Notes: generated from the sequence alone by a model not told the origin. A stretch of DNA of 64,000 nt from Roridomyces roridus (GCA_029378245.1 JARKIF010000044.1:186001-250000), one strand, 5' to 3'. Shown: positions 1-11,015, numbered from the stretch's first letter. Numbers and translations are program-made.

Positions 1-29
1 TGAACTTTGGTTCAATTTTTCTTCTTTGA

Positions 30-345
30 CCGAAGTGTTTCCACATCGACCTGCAGCACTGACTTGTAGCAGACCCTCGAACTGACCAGTCACGGTGAAC
101 GCACAAATAAATGTAGACCCGCGCACTCGACTCGACGCTCAGCGGGCAGGCAGGGCCCGGGCAGATTTGATTAGCGCCGATTTAGGGAGTAGCCGCGGCT
201 CGGGGTTGGGTTCTTGTAGGGGCATTTCTTTGGTTCTTCTTTGCTTCGAGAGCGGAGGTTGAATGGATTTTGTAGTGCTTCTACTCGGTCTTTGATACGA
301 CGAAATCGAACAGTCAGGTTGGGTTTTATTGATCGGCGAGAACGA
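30..345 (+). pseudogene. Relic of aspartic-protease 3' exons
   Basis: This stretch resembles the last coding exons of the aspartic protease at 39174-41091, on the plus strand here. Recognisable blocks correspond to the Leu-Glu-Leu-Thr and Asn-Ser-Thr-Leu-Gly-Gly region and to the terminal exon encoding Phe-Tyr-Ser-Val-Phe-Asp-Thr-Thr. The frames are broken and no 5' part is present. The same relic occurs downstream or upstream of the other GXWXG copies (20752-20880 with 22264-22420, and 36805-37160). It is therefore part of a duplicated unit rather than an independent gene. Confidence 0.6.
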
Positions 346-451
346 ACATTAACCAGGGGGTGGTTGTTTGTGGATTTGAGAGAGAGAGAGAGAGAGAAAG
401 TAGATACATTCTCTGGTTGTAATCTCACGCGTGTTTGAACCGAATTAGGAT

Positions 452-1031
452 CTACATTTCCGGCTTGTATCGTTTGAGATAAAAGTGAAACCCGCCGAGG
501 AGATTCGGGTCCTTCGACTCCATAATGCCTGCGACAACGTCCTCGTTGACGTAGCGGAAATAGTCCATGATGGGTTTGGCTTCGTATACCTTGAGGCCAT
601 AAGTATACGGAATATTTCAGACAATCGAAAGGATTGGAACGCTTACCATGGAAGCTGAGGGCACACCACGATATTCAACTTGGCCATGGAGCTTGGCGTG
701 TCCCCATTCTTCGGACCAGACGCGCTTGCCTTGCTCATCGTACACGATAATGGGATCAACGTCATCTTCACTGTGGAAATGCTTTCCAGCCCATTTGATC
801 TCGCGTATGAGCTGAGAGACAGGGTGGCCCAGGGTGGGAAAATGACCGCCGAGCCAGTCGCCGAGGAGGAAGGAGGGCGGGATGGGCTTGAGTTTGTCGA
901 AGAGGGCTGTGACGCTGTCGGCGTCGGTGGGCTCAGAGGCGATGAGGGAGAGGTACGCTTGCTCGGGGCTAAATCGGTGAATGTGAGTGTGAGCAAGGGC
1001 AGGGACGGGACACGTACGACTTGGAGGACAT
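452..1031 (-). CDS. GXWXG/DUF4334 domain protein, copy a
   Basis: Exons are complement(452..589, 647..968, 1018..1031), giving 157 aa. The first exon is only 14 nt and encodes Met-Ser-Ser-Lys plus part of a Ser codon. An N-terminal GXWXG domain (about residues 5-60) contains the Gly-Asp-Trp-Leu-Gly signature. A C-terminal DUF4334 domain contains the Pro-Ile-Ile-Asp-Tyr-Phe-Arg-Tyr-Val block. There is no signal peptide or membrane segment, so the protein is probably cytosolic. Its biochemical role is unknown. It is almost identical in structure to the gene at 20009-20588, its partner in the inverted duplication. It is transcribed divergently from the BTB gene at 1313. Confidence 0.85.
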
Positions 1032-1080
1032 GAGAAGGATCTGAGAGTGAATGTTGAATGAGGGAGGCTGCCCACTGGCA

Positions 1081-1087
1081 TTTTATA
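1081..1087 (-). promoter_or_regulatory. TATA box of GXWXG copy a
   Basis: TATAAAA on the minus strand, about 50 nt upstream of the ATG at 1031. The same box lies upstream of copy b at 19966-19972. Confidence 0.55.
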
Positions 1088-1312
1088 CACTTACAGCTCG
1101 GGCGGACTGTGTCCGACGCTCGTCGGACGGTCCATACCCAATGTCAGAGCGGTGCTCTTGTCGAGGGTCGTGTCAGCGGTCCCGGGCGGGATCCGGGCGG
1201 TTGAACTTTGAACTTTGGTTCAGTTAGGGAAATGATGCATGATGTCGGATCTCATCAATGCTGTGATTCGCTTGGCATTCCTCTTTGATTCCTCTGCTCA
1301 CCTCCGCCCACC

Positions 1313-2532
1313 ATGATGGCCGGAACGCCCATCGTCGAAGACGAGACTCCGCCTACTCGAGATCCTACGTACTACATCTCGGATGGAAACACTGTTCTTC
1401 AGGTCGAGAACACGTTGTTCAGGGTCCGTCTCTGCGCTCCGTATCGCCCCTCTGCGTAAGCAGCGTAACCGTCCCAGGTCCACCGCTCGATGCTTGTCAA
1501 AGACAAGTCGACCTTCGACAGCATGTTCTCCCTCGACGCATACACGCAGAACACCGAGGACGTTTATGCTCCGAGTAATTTTATGACAGAGGGAGAGAGT
1601 GACGAGAACCCAATACGACTCCATGGTGACAAGGCAGACGAATTTCGTGCGCTCGCGTGGGCATTGTACAGTCTGTGCGTCACCTTTACTTCCACACCCC
1701 TTATCTGTGCTCACTCCATGTAAGTCCGGCTGAAATCGCCGTCTCCATGACCATCCAAGCCAACGACCTACAGCTCATCCATCTCGCCCGAATCGCACAC
1801 AAGTACCAATTCCGCTCGACGGAAATGTGGGCTCTCTCCGCGCTGACACAGTTCCACTCCAACTCCCCTGCGAGTGGTGGCGGCAGTCCTCCCGTGCAAA
1901 ATCTCGTCCAAATCACCGAACTCTCCATCTTGTGCGAATACGAGCCTCTGCGCAATGCGGCTGTCGCCAAGTGGAACCGATTGCTCGGCGAGGGAAGGGC
2001 AGTGGCAGTGGCCATAGGCGTCGCCGAGCGACTGAATCTCCGCAAGCTCCTTGGACTGGCGTACTACTCTATGATGCTCAAAGGGCGGGAGGTATGGGAT
2101 TCCGATCCTCAGCTCAACGCGCGGCAGCGCGTGCGCCTGCTGTCTGGGCATTATAACCTGATCAAGCTGTGCGAGGACCTGCCAAATACTCCCCCGCGGC
2201 TGACCCACGATTCGTCTTGCATACGAAAGGGCAAGTGCAAGAATGCGTTTGGAGCGCTGTGGAAGCTGGTGCTTACGACCAAGGAGGGCGGGCTGGTGGG
2301 GCAGGTTATGAAGTTGCAGAGCGCGGATTTGTTGGCAAAGGTGATGCTTGCGGAGAGTGTTGTTCGGGCGTATGTGGAGGGGAATATCCCGCAGTTGGAT
2401 TTGTCTTCCGTCGAGGGAGCGGGGGAGGTGCAGATGCATGAGAAGTGCATACCGATTGCGTTGGCCGCGGCGCAGGATAAGGTCAAGGAGGTGCAGGAGC
2501 ATTTGGTGGAGTGGTTCTCGGACGTTGTATAG
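1313..2532 (+). CDS. BTB/POZ domain protein (left copy)
   Basis: Exons 1313..1423, 1478..1674 and 1725..2532 give 371 aa. The N-terminal third (about residues 20-120) has the layout of fungal BTB/POZ proteins: a Tyr-Tyr-Ile-Ser-Asp-Gly-Asn-Thr-Val-Leu start, a Phe-Arg-Val-His-Arg-Ser-Met-Leu block interrupted by intron 1, and a Glu-Phe-Arg-Ala-Leu-Ala-Trp-Ala-Leu-Tyr block before intron 2. The remaining 250 residues are helical and resemble the uncharacterised C-terminal part of basidiomycete BTB proteins. Such proteins usually mediate dimerisation or Cullin-3 adaptor contacts; that role is inferred here. No signal peptide. Start chosen at the first of two adjacent ATGs, which has a CCACC context. 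The right-arm copy lacks one Met codon but is otherwise intact. Confidence 0.85.
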
Positions 2533-3142
2533 GTTGGTGGTTTGGTTTGTAACCTTTCAGTGGTTGAAGTCGTTGGTTCAGATTAATAGTTGCGGCCTAA
2601 TGTACTATTATATCCGTTGGTTCCTCGTGCCCCTTTCGTCGAAAGACGAAACGGTAGAAATACCCTGGAGGAGTCCTCAATTGAAGAAGAGCAGCATGGT
2701 TCTGGAGGGTGCGCAGCTTGGCTTCTGAGTGCTGAGATTGGTCGTATGAATCATTTCAACGGACGCTCCGGACGTGAATTGAGTGGATGAATGGATAATT
2801 TTATACCTTCCCACCCCAAAGTCAAATTTTCAGTCCGTCTACACCCCTCCCACCTCCGGCGAATGCGAAGAAAGACGAAAATCATGAAAAACGACGTTCT
2901 CCAACGCTGGGACACGAATTTCGGCTGGTCGTTGGTGAGGCGGGTGTTTCAAATGAATTAAGACGCGTAGAAAGACTCTCAGATGACCGATACAAGCAGG
3001 GATGAGGGCAAGGAGTCGCAGAAAGAAATTTAAAACTCCGATCAATTGAATGTCCGACGGGACCTATAAATACCTGTCCTCTTCGGAACCCTTCTCTTCC
3101 ACCGACCACCACCATCTCTTCCTCGCTCATACACACATCGCC
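2533..3142. other. Intergenic between BTB and protease
   Basis: No coding signal was found. A stretch at 2838-3060 is shared with 17940-18180 on the other arm. The protease promoter occupies the right end. Confidence 0.6.
3065..3072 (+). promoter_or_regulatory. TATA box of left aspartic protease
   Basis: TATAAATA lies 71 nt upstream of the ATG at 3143 and is mirrored at 17948-17955 in the right arm. Confidence 0.6.
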
Positions 3143-4664
3143 ATGTCTCAGTCCACCATCCACCGCGTCGAGTTCAAGACCAACGTCGTCCACATCAACA
3201 ACGTCAAGCAATGCGACCTCGCGCGCGCCAAGCACCTCGTCGCTGGCCACCAGCCCCATGGGCCCAAGGCGAAGAAGCCCCAGCACCCCCGCAAGCAGGA
3301 TTGCGATGGCTCGTCAGAGATCCCCGTCACGGACAATGGTGCGTTGAACTACTCTCCCTTTCATACTCCCATCCTGAGGTTCCCCTCCAGGGGTCACCTA
3401 TCTCGTCAACTGCGGCCTTGGTGAACCGGCCACCAATGTTTCTCTTTTGGTCGACACGGGCTCTTCCAACATCTGGGTCAAAAAGGAGAAGTACCAGGCT
3501 ACGTCTACTTCCACGGTGCGTCTGCTATGCTCTCAGGTTCGACTTTCCTTCTGATGTCTTTCAAGGACACGCGCAAGCCTTTCGTATGTTTCCTCATCCT
3601 CCCTTGACGCTTCGTCTCATTCCAGCAGAGCATCGGATATGGCTCGGGAAGCTGCTCGGGCACTGAATGTATGCGCGTCTTTCTTCGTCTCTTCATTGAC
3701 TCAATTCCACGCAGACACCGACCGACTCACGCTGAGCAAGGACCTCGTTGTTGAGAACCAGTCGATTGGTGTCGCCGACAAATGTGATCAAATGGACGGC
3801 ATTGACGGTATTTGCGGAATCGGCCCGGTCGCTCTTACCAAGGGTGAGTTTTACATTATCGCTTCTTCGGTCCCGTCTGAGAATTCACAGACACCATGGC
3901 TCCCGACGCGTCGAGTCCCAACGGCATCGCGACTGTCATGGACAACCTCAAGGGCCAGGGCAAGATCAAGACCGAGTGCATTGGCATTGGCTACGCGCCG
4001 ACGACTGAGCTCAACGCTGCGAGCGGAACCCTCTGTTTCGGTGGCGCTGACCCCTCCCAGTACATCGGCGACCTCACCTGCTTCCCCATCACCTCCCAGT
4101 CCCCCGCATCCAACTACTGGGGCATCGACCAGAGCATCATGTATGGCGATACGGAGATTATGGCCAAGTGTGCTGGTATTTCCGACAGTGCGTTTCCTTT
4201 CCTTCTTCCTGATATGTTCTGATATTTCTTTGCAGCTGGAACCACCCTCATCCTCCTTCCCCAAGACGCGTTCAACCTTTACCAGCAGCAGACTGGCGCC
4301 ACGCTTGACTCGACCACCGGACTCCTCACCGTGACCCAGGCGCAGTATGACCAGATGCAGAGCATGTACTTCTGTCTCGGCGACGTCAGTTCCATTCTCC
4401 TTCTTTCCGAGTCATCGCACATACTCAATCACTCTGCAGAAAAAGTACGAGTTCATCCCGAACGCTCAGAGGCTCTCCCGTAACCAGTCGGACTCGCCGG
4501 ATGCGATCACGCTTGCCTTCATGAGCATGGGCGATATCCAGAACGACGGGCTTTGCTTCATCAACGGCTATGCGTTCCTCCAGAGATACTATTCCGTCTA
4601 CGACACCGCCAACGCGCAGGTCGGATACGCCGCGACCAAGTACACCAACGCGACCACCAACTGA
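3143..4664 (+). CDS. A1-family aspartic protease (left copy)
   Basis: Eight exons (3143..3338, 3391..3515, 3566..3583, 3626..3668, 3715..3843, 3891..4187, 4236..4384, 4440..4664) give 393 aa. The first catalytic motif Asp-Thr-Gly-Ser-Ser-Asn-Ile-Trp is at about residue 86, and the second, Asp-Thr-Gly-Thr-Thr, is at about residue 269. The flap Tyr-Gly-Ser-Gly block and the Gly-Ile-Gly-Pro motif are present. Exon 3 is only 18 nt. The N-terminus is polar and basic, with no hydrophobic signal peptide. That is unusual for pepsin-like fungal proteases and suggests cytosolic or unconventional localisation; an unrecognised upstream signal exon is the alternative. Both catalytic aspartates are kept, so the enzyme is probably active. 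The twin is at 16360-17876. Confidence 0.9.
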
Positions 4665-5813
4665 GTATCATTAGCATCAGAATCGAATAGTTCAATTGTA
4701 ATAGTAGAATATCAATCAAGTGTGCCTCCAGAGATGTTTGTTCCTGTATCCTTCCACGTGATCGTCGCCATTCTGCTTTGAACCACCATGTCGAAATTCC
4801 GACCAAGTTCTTTCCCGTTTTGACTGCTACTACCTCCTCTTCTCTGGCCCGGGTCAGAGGATATCGAATAATACTCTATGCCCGTCTCAGTGCTCAGGTT
4901 CTCTTCCTTCAAGTCGTCTTGAGAAGACCTCTGTTCCAGACTCGACTCTTCTCGTGGCATCCTATGCATTCCAAGTTCAATTTCCGACCAAGGGAAGAAG
5001 AGAGCGCACCGTCGATCTGCAGGCTGCGATTACATGTGAGATGCTGGGGCGAAATGAGGTCGGTCGCGTGTAAATATCTCATTCCATTTCAGAGCTGATC
5101 TCTTCCCTCTCTTAGTCGCTTTCAATACCGGCAACTGGTTTTCTCTCGATGACGCCCTCCATCTTACCTACGGTCATCAATCCAAGTGGCCGCGCAGACG
5201 TACACATCGTAACGGAACCGCGCTCGACGGTCGAAACGCAGAGCTCCATGCAGTCGATGCTAGAGCGCCTCTAGCTTGAGCACCCATTCAGACGGCGTCT
5301 CAAGCAGCCAAGCTGTCATCCAGCCAGTAACATACCCTGGTCCTATACCATCCACTTACTAGTAACGTCAGATGAACTATAGTCTGTCTACGAGAGACTA
5401 CCCTGGTCCGCGCGCTGACGCCTGTTCGCCCTTTTAATAATACCCCCAACCACGGTCTATCCGTCCCACTAGACGCCATGTCGTTCGGTCTCCACTCTTT
5501 GAACCTCGACTCCTTTCACAACGTAAAGTTGGAATCCTGCTGAATACGAAAGGCCGGTTTCCATTGGTGTTCATGAACCCGCTCATTCAAAAGTTTCTTT
5601 TCACGAAGTATTTCCTACCTGCTCTGTCATTCAGTTATTTGAATACCCTGGTCCGCACGGTGACACCTGTTAGCCCTTTCTTCTGTCCTGGACGTCGAGA
5701 TCGCTACTCGGCTGCGTTGATGATTAGGTCAGTCTCTGGTTGAAAATCTATAAATCCACGCCCTCCTGGAGAGTATTCAGTAACAATCCCTCCTCAGATT
5801 TGCCTTTCTTGAC
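4665..5813. other. Repeat-bearing intergenic region
   Basis: No gene was recognised. At 4755-4790 there is a copy of the module CACTGT-like E-box CACGTG, about 20 nt, then AACCACCATG, followed by a decayed first exon resembling the SAC3-like gene start. Bases 5350-5403 recur at 36391-36444. Short blocks containing taccctggtccg and cacggtgacacctg recur at about 5400, 5645 and 7724. The right end holds the promoter of the lectin-like gene. Confidence 0.55.
5749..5755 (+). promoter_or_regulatory. TATA box of lectin-like gene 1
   Basis: TATAAAT, 59 nt upstream of the ATG at 5814. Confidence 0.5.
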
Positions 5814-6547
5814 ATGAATTTCATCGTCGCTCTTACCGCTGCCCTCATTTCCGCCATCATGGTCGCTGGCGCCGCCGCTCCCGCACCAGCGGTTCCCGGC
5901 TTCATTAACATCAACGACTTCCAAGGCAAGGGCCTCAACCTCGTCAATGACGCTGTTCCTGGCGAGGGCACGGCCGTCACCGGGTTTCCCGCCAGCGGTG
6001 CAACCGGACTCAACCAGGAGGTAGGCTACTGTCCTCGTGGATAGCTGCTGAATTAAGCCGTATTTTTCTCTAGTGGTCCCTCATTCCCCAGGGGATCAAT
6101 TTCACCATCGCCAATGCCCTGAACTCGACTCTGAAGTTGTCATACCCGACGGCGCGTTTCGGCGGCAACCCCCATTTCTCTGGTCTCGTCGTGTCGGGAG
6201 AGTTTCCTGCCACCTTTTCTCTTCAAACTAGCGGCAAGGGCGTTCGGTACGGTCACGGTCTCCTACGCGAGCTGAATATGAATCTTTGGAATAGAATTGT
6301 CGAGGTTACGAGTGGACACACTCTGACCACCTGGGCAACCGCAGGGGGTCAGGCTCAGTCGCCGGTTCGTGACGGTTCAATTGAAAGGGATCGCGGGTAA
6401 ATGCTCACACATTCTTTGGAAAGGTCACCTTGTATCCCGTTACGACGGGTTTGCAATCGCAGCAGACTTGGACTCTCGTCGCATCTTGTCAGTTCAACTT
6501 GCCAGTCTTGCACCCGACTTGATGCTGATATCGCTTTCCTAGCGTGA
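5814..6547 (+). CDS. Small secreted ricin-B-like (beta-trefoil) protein 1
   Basis: Exons 5814..6020, 6074..6246, 6295..6364, 6424..6487 and 6543..6547 give 172 aa. A hydrophobic signal peptide ending around Ala-Ala-Ala-Pro (about residues 1-22) marks it as secreted. The mature part has three rough repeats ending in Gln-x-Trp-type motifs (Gln-Glu-Trp-Ser-Leu-Ile-Pro and Gln-Gln-Thr-Trp-Thr-Leu), as in ricin-B/CBM13-like beta-trefoils. Carbohydrate binding is inferred; no enzyme domain is attached. The last exon is 5 nt (last two bases of a Ser codon plus stop) behind a conserved GTCAGT donor, and the same exon structure is seen in the mirror copy at 14813-15570. A diverged, frameshifted paralogue lies at 9489-10170. 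Confidence 0.75.
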
Positions 6548-6704
6548 ATAAAATCAATGAATAATCCAGTCCCATACCGTCTGGCCGGTCGTTTTGTTCT
6601 TCTCAATTTGTGTACTTTCCACCTGTTGTCTGGTTACTTTGACGAAATATACTTGTGTGTTTGAACATGGCACGTGATCCCACTGCCTCTTGATCTGAAC
6701 CACC

Positions 6705-6894
6705 ATGTCAAGACGACCTTTTCGAGGATCCGGCAACCGTGGTGCGTCCCGGGCGACCACTTCCGCGCCAATTCGTAAGATCGAGCACATCGCCTCCGTC
6801 AGTCGGAGTCGGCTCCAAAAGGCTTTAAGGAAGCCAACCGATCTTGGAATGCGGCTTGTTGGAATATACCTCGGGCTGTAGATTAGGGGAGGTC
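6705..6894 (+). pseudogene. 5' fragment of SAC3-like gene
   Basis: This matches the first exon and intron 1 of the gene starting at 14682 on the minus strand, including the start Met-Ser-Arg-Arg-Pro and the intron sequence aagccaaccgatcttgg. The copy ends at a MITE inserted just after ggctgtagatt. Only about 20 nt of recognisable gene sequence (gctattcagctcga) follows the MITE. It cannot encode the full protein. Confidence 0.75.
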
Positions 6895-7220
6895 AGAGTG
6901 GAGGGAACGCGAAAGAAACAACAAAGAAACTCAATTCGAAACTATTTCGAAACTGAGGCAGTTTCGTTCGAGTTTCGAAGTGGCGAGTTTCGAAATCTCG
7001 AGCAGTTCCTCCTCTGGAGGAGGAACTCCATTCGAAACTGGATCGAAACTCGAACGAAACTCGGTTATTAGCCGAGAATCGACGAGAATCGATTCTGCCA
7101 GTTTCGAATCCGTGACGAGGCGGTCAAAGATCACCTTCGATTATCGGTCGAAACTCGATGCAGTTTCGAGATCAGTTTCGTCGCAGTTTCGCTCGAGGTC
7201 TGTCCACTCTGACCTCCCCT
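6895..7220. mobile_element. MITE with AGGGG terminal inverted repeats
   Basis: The 326 bp element begins AGGGGAGGTCAGAGTGGA and ends with its reverse complement. It is flanked by a 3-bp duplication ATT (6892-6894 and 7221-7223). The homologous empty site at 14497 has a single ATT, which supports the boundaries. The interior is filled with GTTTCGAA-type repeats in both orientations and has no transposase ORF, so it is non-autonomous. The superfamily is not assigned. Confidence 0.85.
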
Positions 7221-7223
7221 ATT

Positions 7224-7860
7224 GCTATTCAGCTCGAAGAGCCGCAATTCCAAGTATCATTCTACGAAGCACAATGTTCGACATCGTCGCTCTTGCTTCT
7301 GTAACTGGTCCTGGCCCTTTTTTCTTCTTCGCTGTCTGCCGCAAGCTCTTGCCAAAGTCCAATTACGATAAGTCTGTCCGTGGCAGTTGGGTTCCTGACG
7401 GGCCCCAAAGTGCAACCTTCTCAGCCTTGAGCTCTATAGGGGGACTTTTGGATGGACATTCCGACTATTACCAACGGGTATACAGCGGTCCATCTGGGCT
7501 GACCCCGTACCCATACCCCCACCCGCCGGACGTCAGTTCCACACCCGAGTTGAGGTGGACCGCAAGGTTGGGGTGTGCGGGGGGTCATGAAAGAAGTTGA
7601 GCTCAATCCCTGGGCATTCAAAACGGCTTGAATGCGAAAGGCCGGTTTTCTTCATGAACCTCTTCTCCCCATTCAGAAGGAAGCATTTTTGCGACAGCAA
7701 GGACATGTCATCCACAGTAACATACCCTGGTCCGCACGGTGACACCTGCTCGCCCTTTTTTCTGATATCCTGCGTACAACTGATAACCTTGCCCAACCAC
7801 AGTCCATCCGTCCGACTAGAAGCGGCTTCATGTTTCCGTCTCCACTTCTTTTCTGTTCAC
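7224..7860. repeat. Direct repeat block, no gene seen
   Basis: Bases about 7255-7475 recur in direct orientation at about 10605-10910, sharing acaatg, gcttctgtaactgg and gggttcctgacgggcc blocks. Both copies follow a lectin-like gene, so a unit of lectin gene plus 3' flank was tandemly duplicated. Bases 7640-7800 share the taccctggtccgcacgg repeat with 5645. No ORF resembles a known protein. Confidence 0.55.
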
Positions 7861-7863
7861 GAA

Positions 7864-9257
7864 CACTGAGGTCAGCGAGGACCGTGAATTTTACGGTCAT
7901 GATTCACCTACCTCAGTGCGTGGTTTTCACTGAAACAACACCGTGAATTTCACTGAGATCTCGACAAGATTCATGTCCTTCACTACTCACGCAGAATCGT
8001 GGGTGTTTCACGGTGATCCATTCACGTACATTTTGCTGTGAATTCCACCGCACTAGGTAGTGAACGTCTGTTTGCCCACCACAAATTACGTGAAATTCAG
8101 GCATAGTTTTCCTGCAAATCCATGTATTCAAATGGGGAATACATGCTACATGTACACTACCACTACCGACCCCGGTCCAATGAGCCCACCCACAGCTTCC
8201 CATCACACTACCACTGAACTCATCATCGTATGCTTGGGTGTCAAATTTGAGTGAAAAGAAACTGAGAGGGAATATGGGACACACCCATCGCATGACAAAA
8301 GTGCGCAGTCTTACTCACGCTTCAACACGGCGTCGGCGTACGAGACACAGGTGAGAAAAGGAAATGAAGGAAGGTTGTACCTCGACGCACCTCAATTCCT
8401 GCACAACCGTCTCCACATGGTCTCAAGAATCGATGACCTCCGGGCGCTTCAGCCTTCGAGCGACTTGGTTTTCAGCAGACGAGGCCGGGTAGGAAGTAAA
8501 GCATAGCCAGTGGCAGAGGGAATGGGGGCGGAGGTGAAAGCTGGGGAGCAACCGTCGCCTTCTTATGTATCTCGTGGTGGAGCCGAGGTGGAGCCAATTG
8601 AGTCGTACTCCACTGCGCAGCAGGGACCCGGCCCAGCGGTACAGGTCATCGCAGACGACGAAGAGACCCTGGCAAGGAGGTCAGGATTTCAGTTTGAGTT
8701 CGTGGAGGGGCGTCGATGACTCGTCGTGGTGGGAGAACGTAAGTACTCACCTGTTTATGTGCTGGGTGCAGTGGAGCCGAGTGGAGTGGATTGAGTCAGA
8801 CTGGCACTGCTTCAGTTGCCGCAAAGGAGGTATAGATGAGAGGCTGGAAGGGAAGTCGCACTCAGCAACCAGGGGGTTGGAGGGAACTCGTCGGCGTGGT
8901 GGCAGAGAACAAGGAGCGAATGGTCGTGGATGAGGATGACATCATCAATGATGTCATTGCTCCACCCTTACTCTCGCCCTGCTTGAAGTTGAAGTCGGCG
9001 GTTTATAATTATTGACAACTGCCTCTGGAAATCGAGATGTTGTGGTGCTCGCCGCAAGACAGTGATGAGGAACATTACTTCCCGGTTCTGTGATTCCCGA
9101 ACGTGAATTTCACGTACTTTTCTTCGTGAATGGTTCACCCCTTCTCAGATGGGTGAATCAGCTACACGAACGAAATGTGCGTGAAAAAGAATTCACTGGA
9201 ACAAAGTACGTGAATTAGTCGGTCCCGTGAAATTCACGTACCTATGTATCCACAGTG
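7864..9257. mobile_element. Non-autonomous CACTA-like DNA transposon
   Basis: The 1394 bp segment starts CACTG and ends CAGTG, with a 3-bp duplication GAA on each side (7861-7863 and 9258-9260). Both subterminal regions (7880-8110 and 9095-9240) carry many copies of a palindromic CGTGAATTTCACG-type motif. Short CACT-type termini, 3-bp duplications and subterminal repeats are the known hallmarks of CACTA/EnSpm elements. The interior encodes no recognisable transposase, so it would need a partner element. The terminal inverted repeat beyond the first five bases is weak. Confidence 0.65.
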
Positions 9258-9488
9258 GAAGCATTCTCGCTGGGCAAACATGAGCTCGGCAATTCCCATT
9301 GGGCGAGTGCATACTATGTACCATCCACTGCGCTTCTAGATTGACTTGGGATTGACGTGAAATGAGCGTCCCCTCGTTCAACTGGTGATCAAGTACTTTC
9401 TCCGGCGCGGAAGCGAAATCCGACTGGTATAAAGCCTCGAGTGTGCTCCACCTTCATTTGACCCTCATTGCCTCGCAGTCTTCCAACT

Positions 9489-10170
9489 ATGCAGCTCATC
9501 TCTCTCGCCGTTGCTGGTATCGCGCTCGCCAAATTGACGATTGGTGCAACAATCCCAATAGGCACTCCGGTCAATATTGTCGACTTTCAAGGAAACGGGC
9601 TCAATCTCGTTGGAGGGAACACTATCGATGCAACTGCAGTCATTTCGTATCCCGGAAGCTTCAATTACCAACTGAATCAACAGGTGAGATTACCACATAC
9701 ATCTTGCTCGTATGCCTCATTCTCGATGCAGTGGACTATAATTCCTCGTGGATCATCCAACTATACTATTGCCAATCAAAATCCTCTAGCCTTGCAGCTA
9801 TCGTACCCAGCCGCTCCCTACGTCAATGGCGCTGCTTTCTTTGCCGGCCCCGTCGTCTACGCCAAATCCCCGCCAATTTCACCATCCAGGCCTCTGGTAA
9901 TGGGTTCAAGTAAGCCCTAGTAGACTCGGAATATTGTGTCTGCAATACTTAACCTGTTCACGCAGTATCATCGAACTCAACCCTGGGCATGCGTTGACCT
10001 CTTGGGCAAAGGTTACAGCGCAACCTGAGACTCCTGTGCGTAAGCCATGAATGTTTGATATATCAGACTGACGACTTTCTTTGAATAAGTAGGTCACCCT
10101 GGCCCCATTGAACTCGGGCTTGCAGAGTCAACAGACTTGGACTATTACCCAAGCTCCGTGGAAGTTCTGA
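9489..10170 (+). pseudogene. Ricin-B-like secreted protein 2, frameshifted
   Basis: Exons 9489..9683, 9732..9909, 9966..10035 and 10093..10170 correspond one-to-one to those of the gene at 5814 (third exon 70 nt in both). It has a signal peptide and Gln-Gln-Trp motifs. Exon 2 is 178 nt where the phase requires 3n+2, so one base is missing near 9868. After that point the frame loses the Phe-Thr-Ile-Gln-Ala-Ser-Gly segment seen in the other frame. The total, 521 nt, is not a multiple of three. It is either a recent pseudogene or a base-call error. Intron 1 is 48 nt and in frame. Confidence 0.65.
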
Positions 10171-11015
10171 CAAGAGGGAGTTGACAACAGTCATTGACGC
10201 TATCCCACAGAAATAAGCGCACTCGAAGGCTTCCACTCTTGTCCACTAGCGCGATGACGATGAAATGATGGGACGTACCCTTGTTTTTGTACTTGCAAGT
10301 TTTTGGAATTGAACTTGATCACACGTGGCTGTATCGCATCTTATTCTAAACCACCATGACGGCTCGAGAACCGCGTTGATGTGAAATGCGGACCGCACGG
10401 CGCGGCAAGCGTCGATCAGCACACGTGATCGTGGTGCCTTTGATCTCCTCCACTAACTCAAGGTTCCTTGAACACCTCCCGGGCCAGCATCATGTCTTAT
10501 ACGTGGCGGACTTACCAAGCCAAGACATTCGGGGCTCAGCTCGCCGTGTCTTCTCAATGGCCCTGGTGCGTATTTCAGTCCACAAAAAAGAGCCCGTCCA
10601 GGCATCATTCTAGTACGATTCGACGAAGTACAATGCTCGACAGCGCCGCCCTTGCTTCTGTAACTGGCCCTGGCCCTTTTTCGATCCTCCGCCGTCTGCC
10701 GCTTGGGAGCCGCAAGCTGTCGCCCAATTGCTTTTTCGAATTTCTTCCGAGTCACCCCACCGAGCGCCAAATGTCATCGACAAGAATATTTCTCCCTCCG
10801 TGGCAGCTGGGTTCCTGACGGGCCGGCCGCAAAGTGCAACTTTCTCAACCTCGGACTCTGTGGTGAGACTTTTTGTGGACATTCCGACTGTCATCAATCC
10901 ACAAGGTTCGCCCTGGGCATCATGACAGACAGATCGCCTACGTTTTTTTGAGCGACCGCGTTTATATACAAGGGTCAGGGTACTACTCGCTGAACAAACT
11001 CCCCTACTTACCAAC
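10171..11015. other. Duplicated 3' flank and ice-binding gene promoter
   Basis: This holds a CACGTG...AACCACCATG module at 10322-10358 with only a few codons after the ATG, then the second copy (10605-10910) of the direct repeat described at 7255. A TATATA at 10963-10968 lies 48 nt before the next gene. No other coding signal was seen. Confidence 0.55.

Larger units (their letters stand above)
1..6893. repeat. Left arm of large inverted duplication
   Basis: This arm matches 14497-22450 in reverse complement, apart from a 1.38 kb insertion in the right arm and diverged spacers. Gene pairs in mirror order are GXWXG (452-1031 and 20009-20588), BTB (1313-2532 and 18550-19754), aspartic protease (3143-4664 and 16360-17876), lectin-like (5814-6547 and 14813-15570) and the 5' exon of a SAC3-like gene (6705 and 14682). 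Coding exon lengths agree almost exactly, while flanks have diverged, so selection or gene conversion may have preserved the genes. The outer end runs off the window: bases 1-60 still match 22395-22450 in reverse. The inner end is at the sequence ggctgtagatt, where a MITE sits. Confidence 0.9.

Noticed and set aside
1298..1714. Long ORFs antisense to the BTB, aspartic protease and lectin-like genes
   Set aside because: They are shadows of spliced genes and lack their own start context or family similarity.
6893..6898. TTAGGG-like hexamer at MITE ends
   Set aside because: Single occurrence created by the ATT duplication next to AGGGG; not a telomere array.
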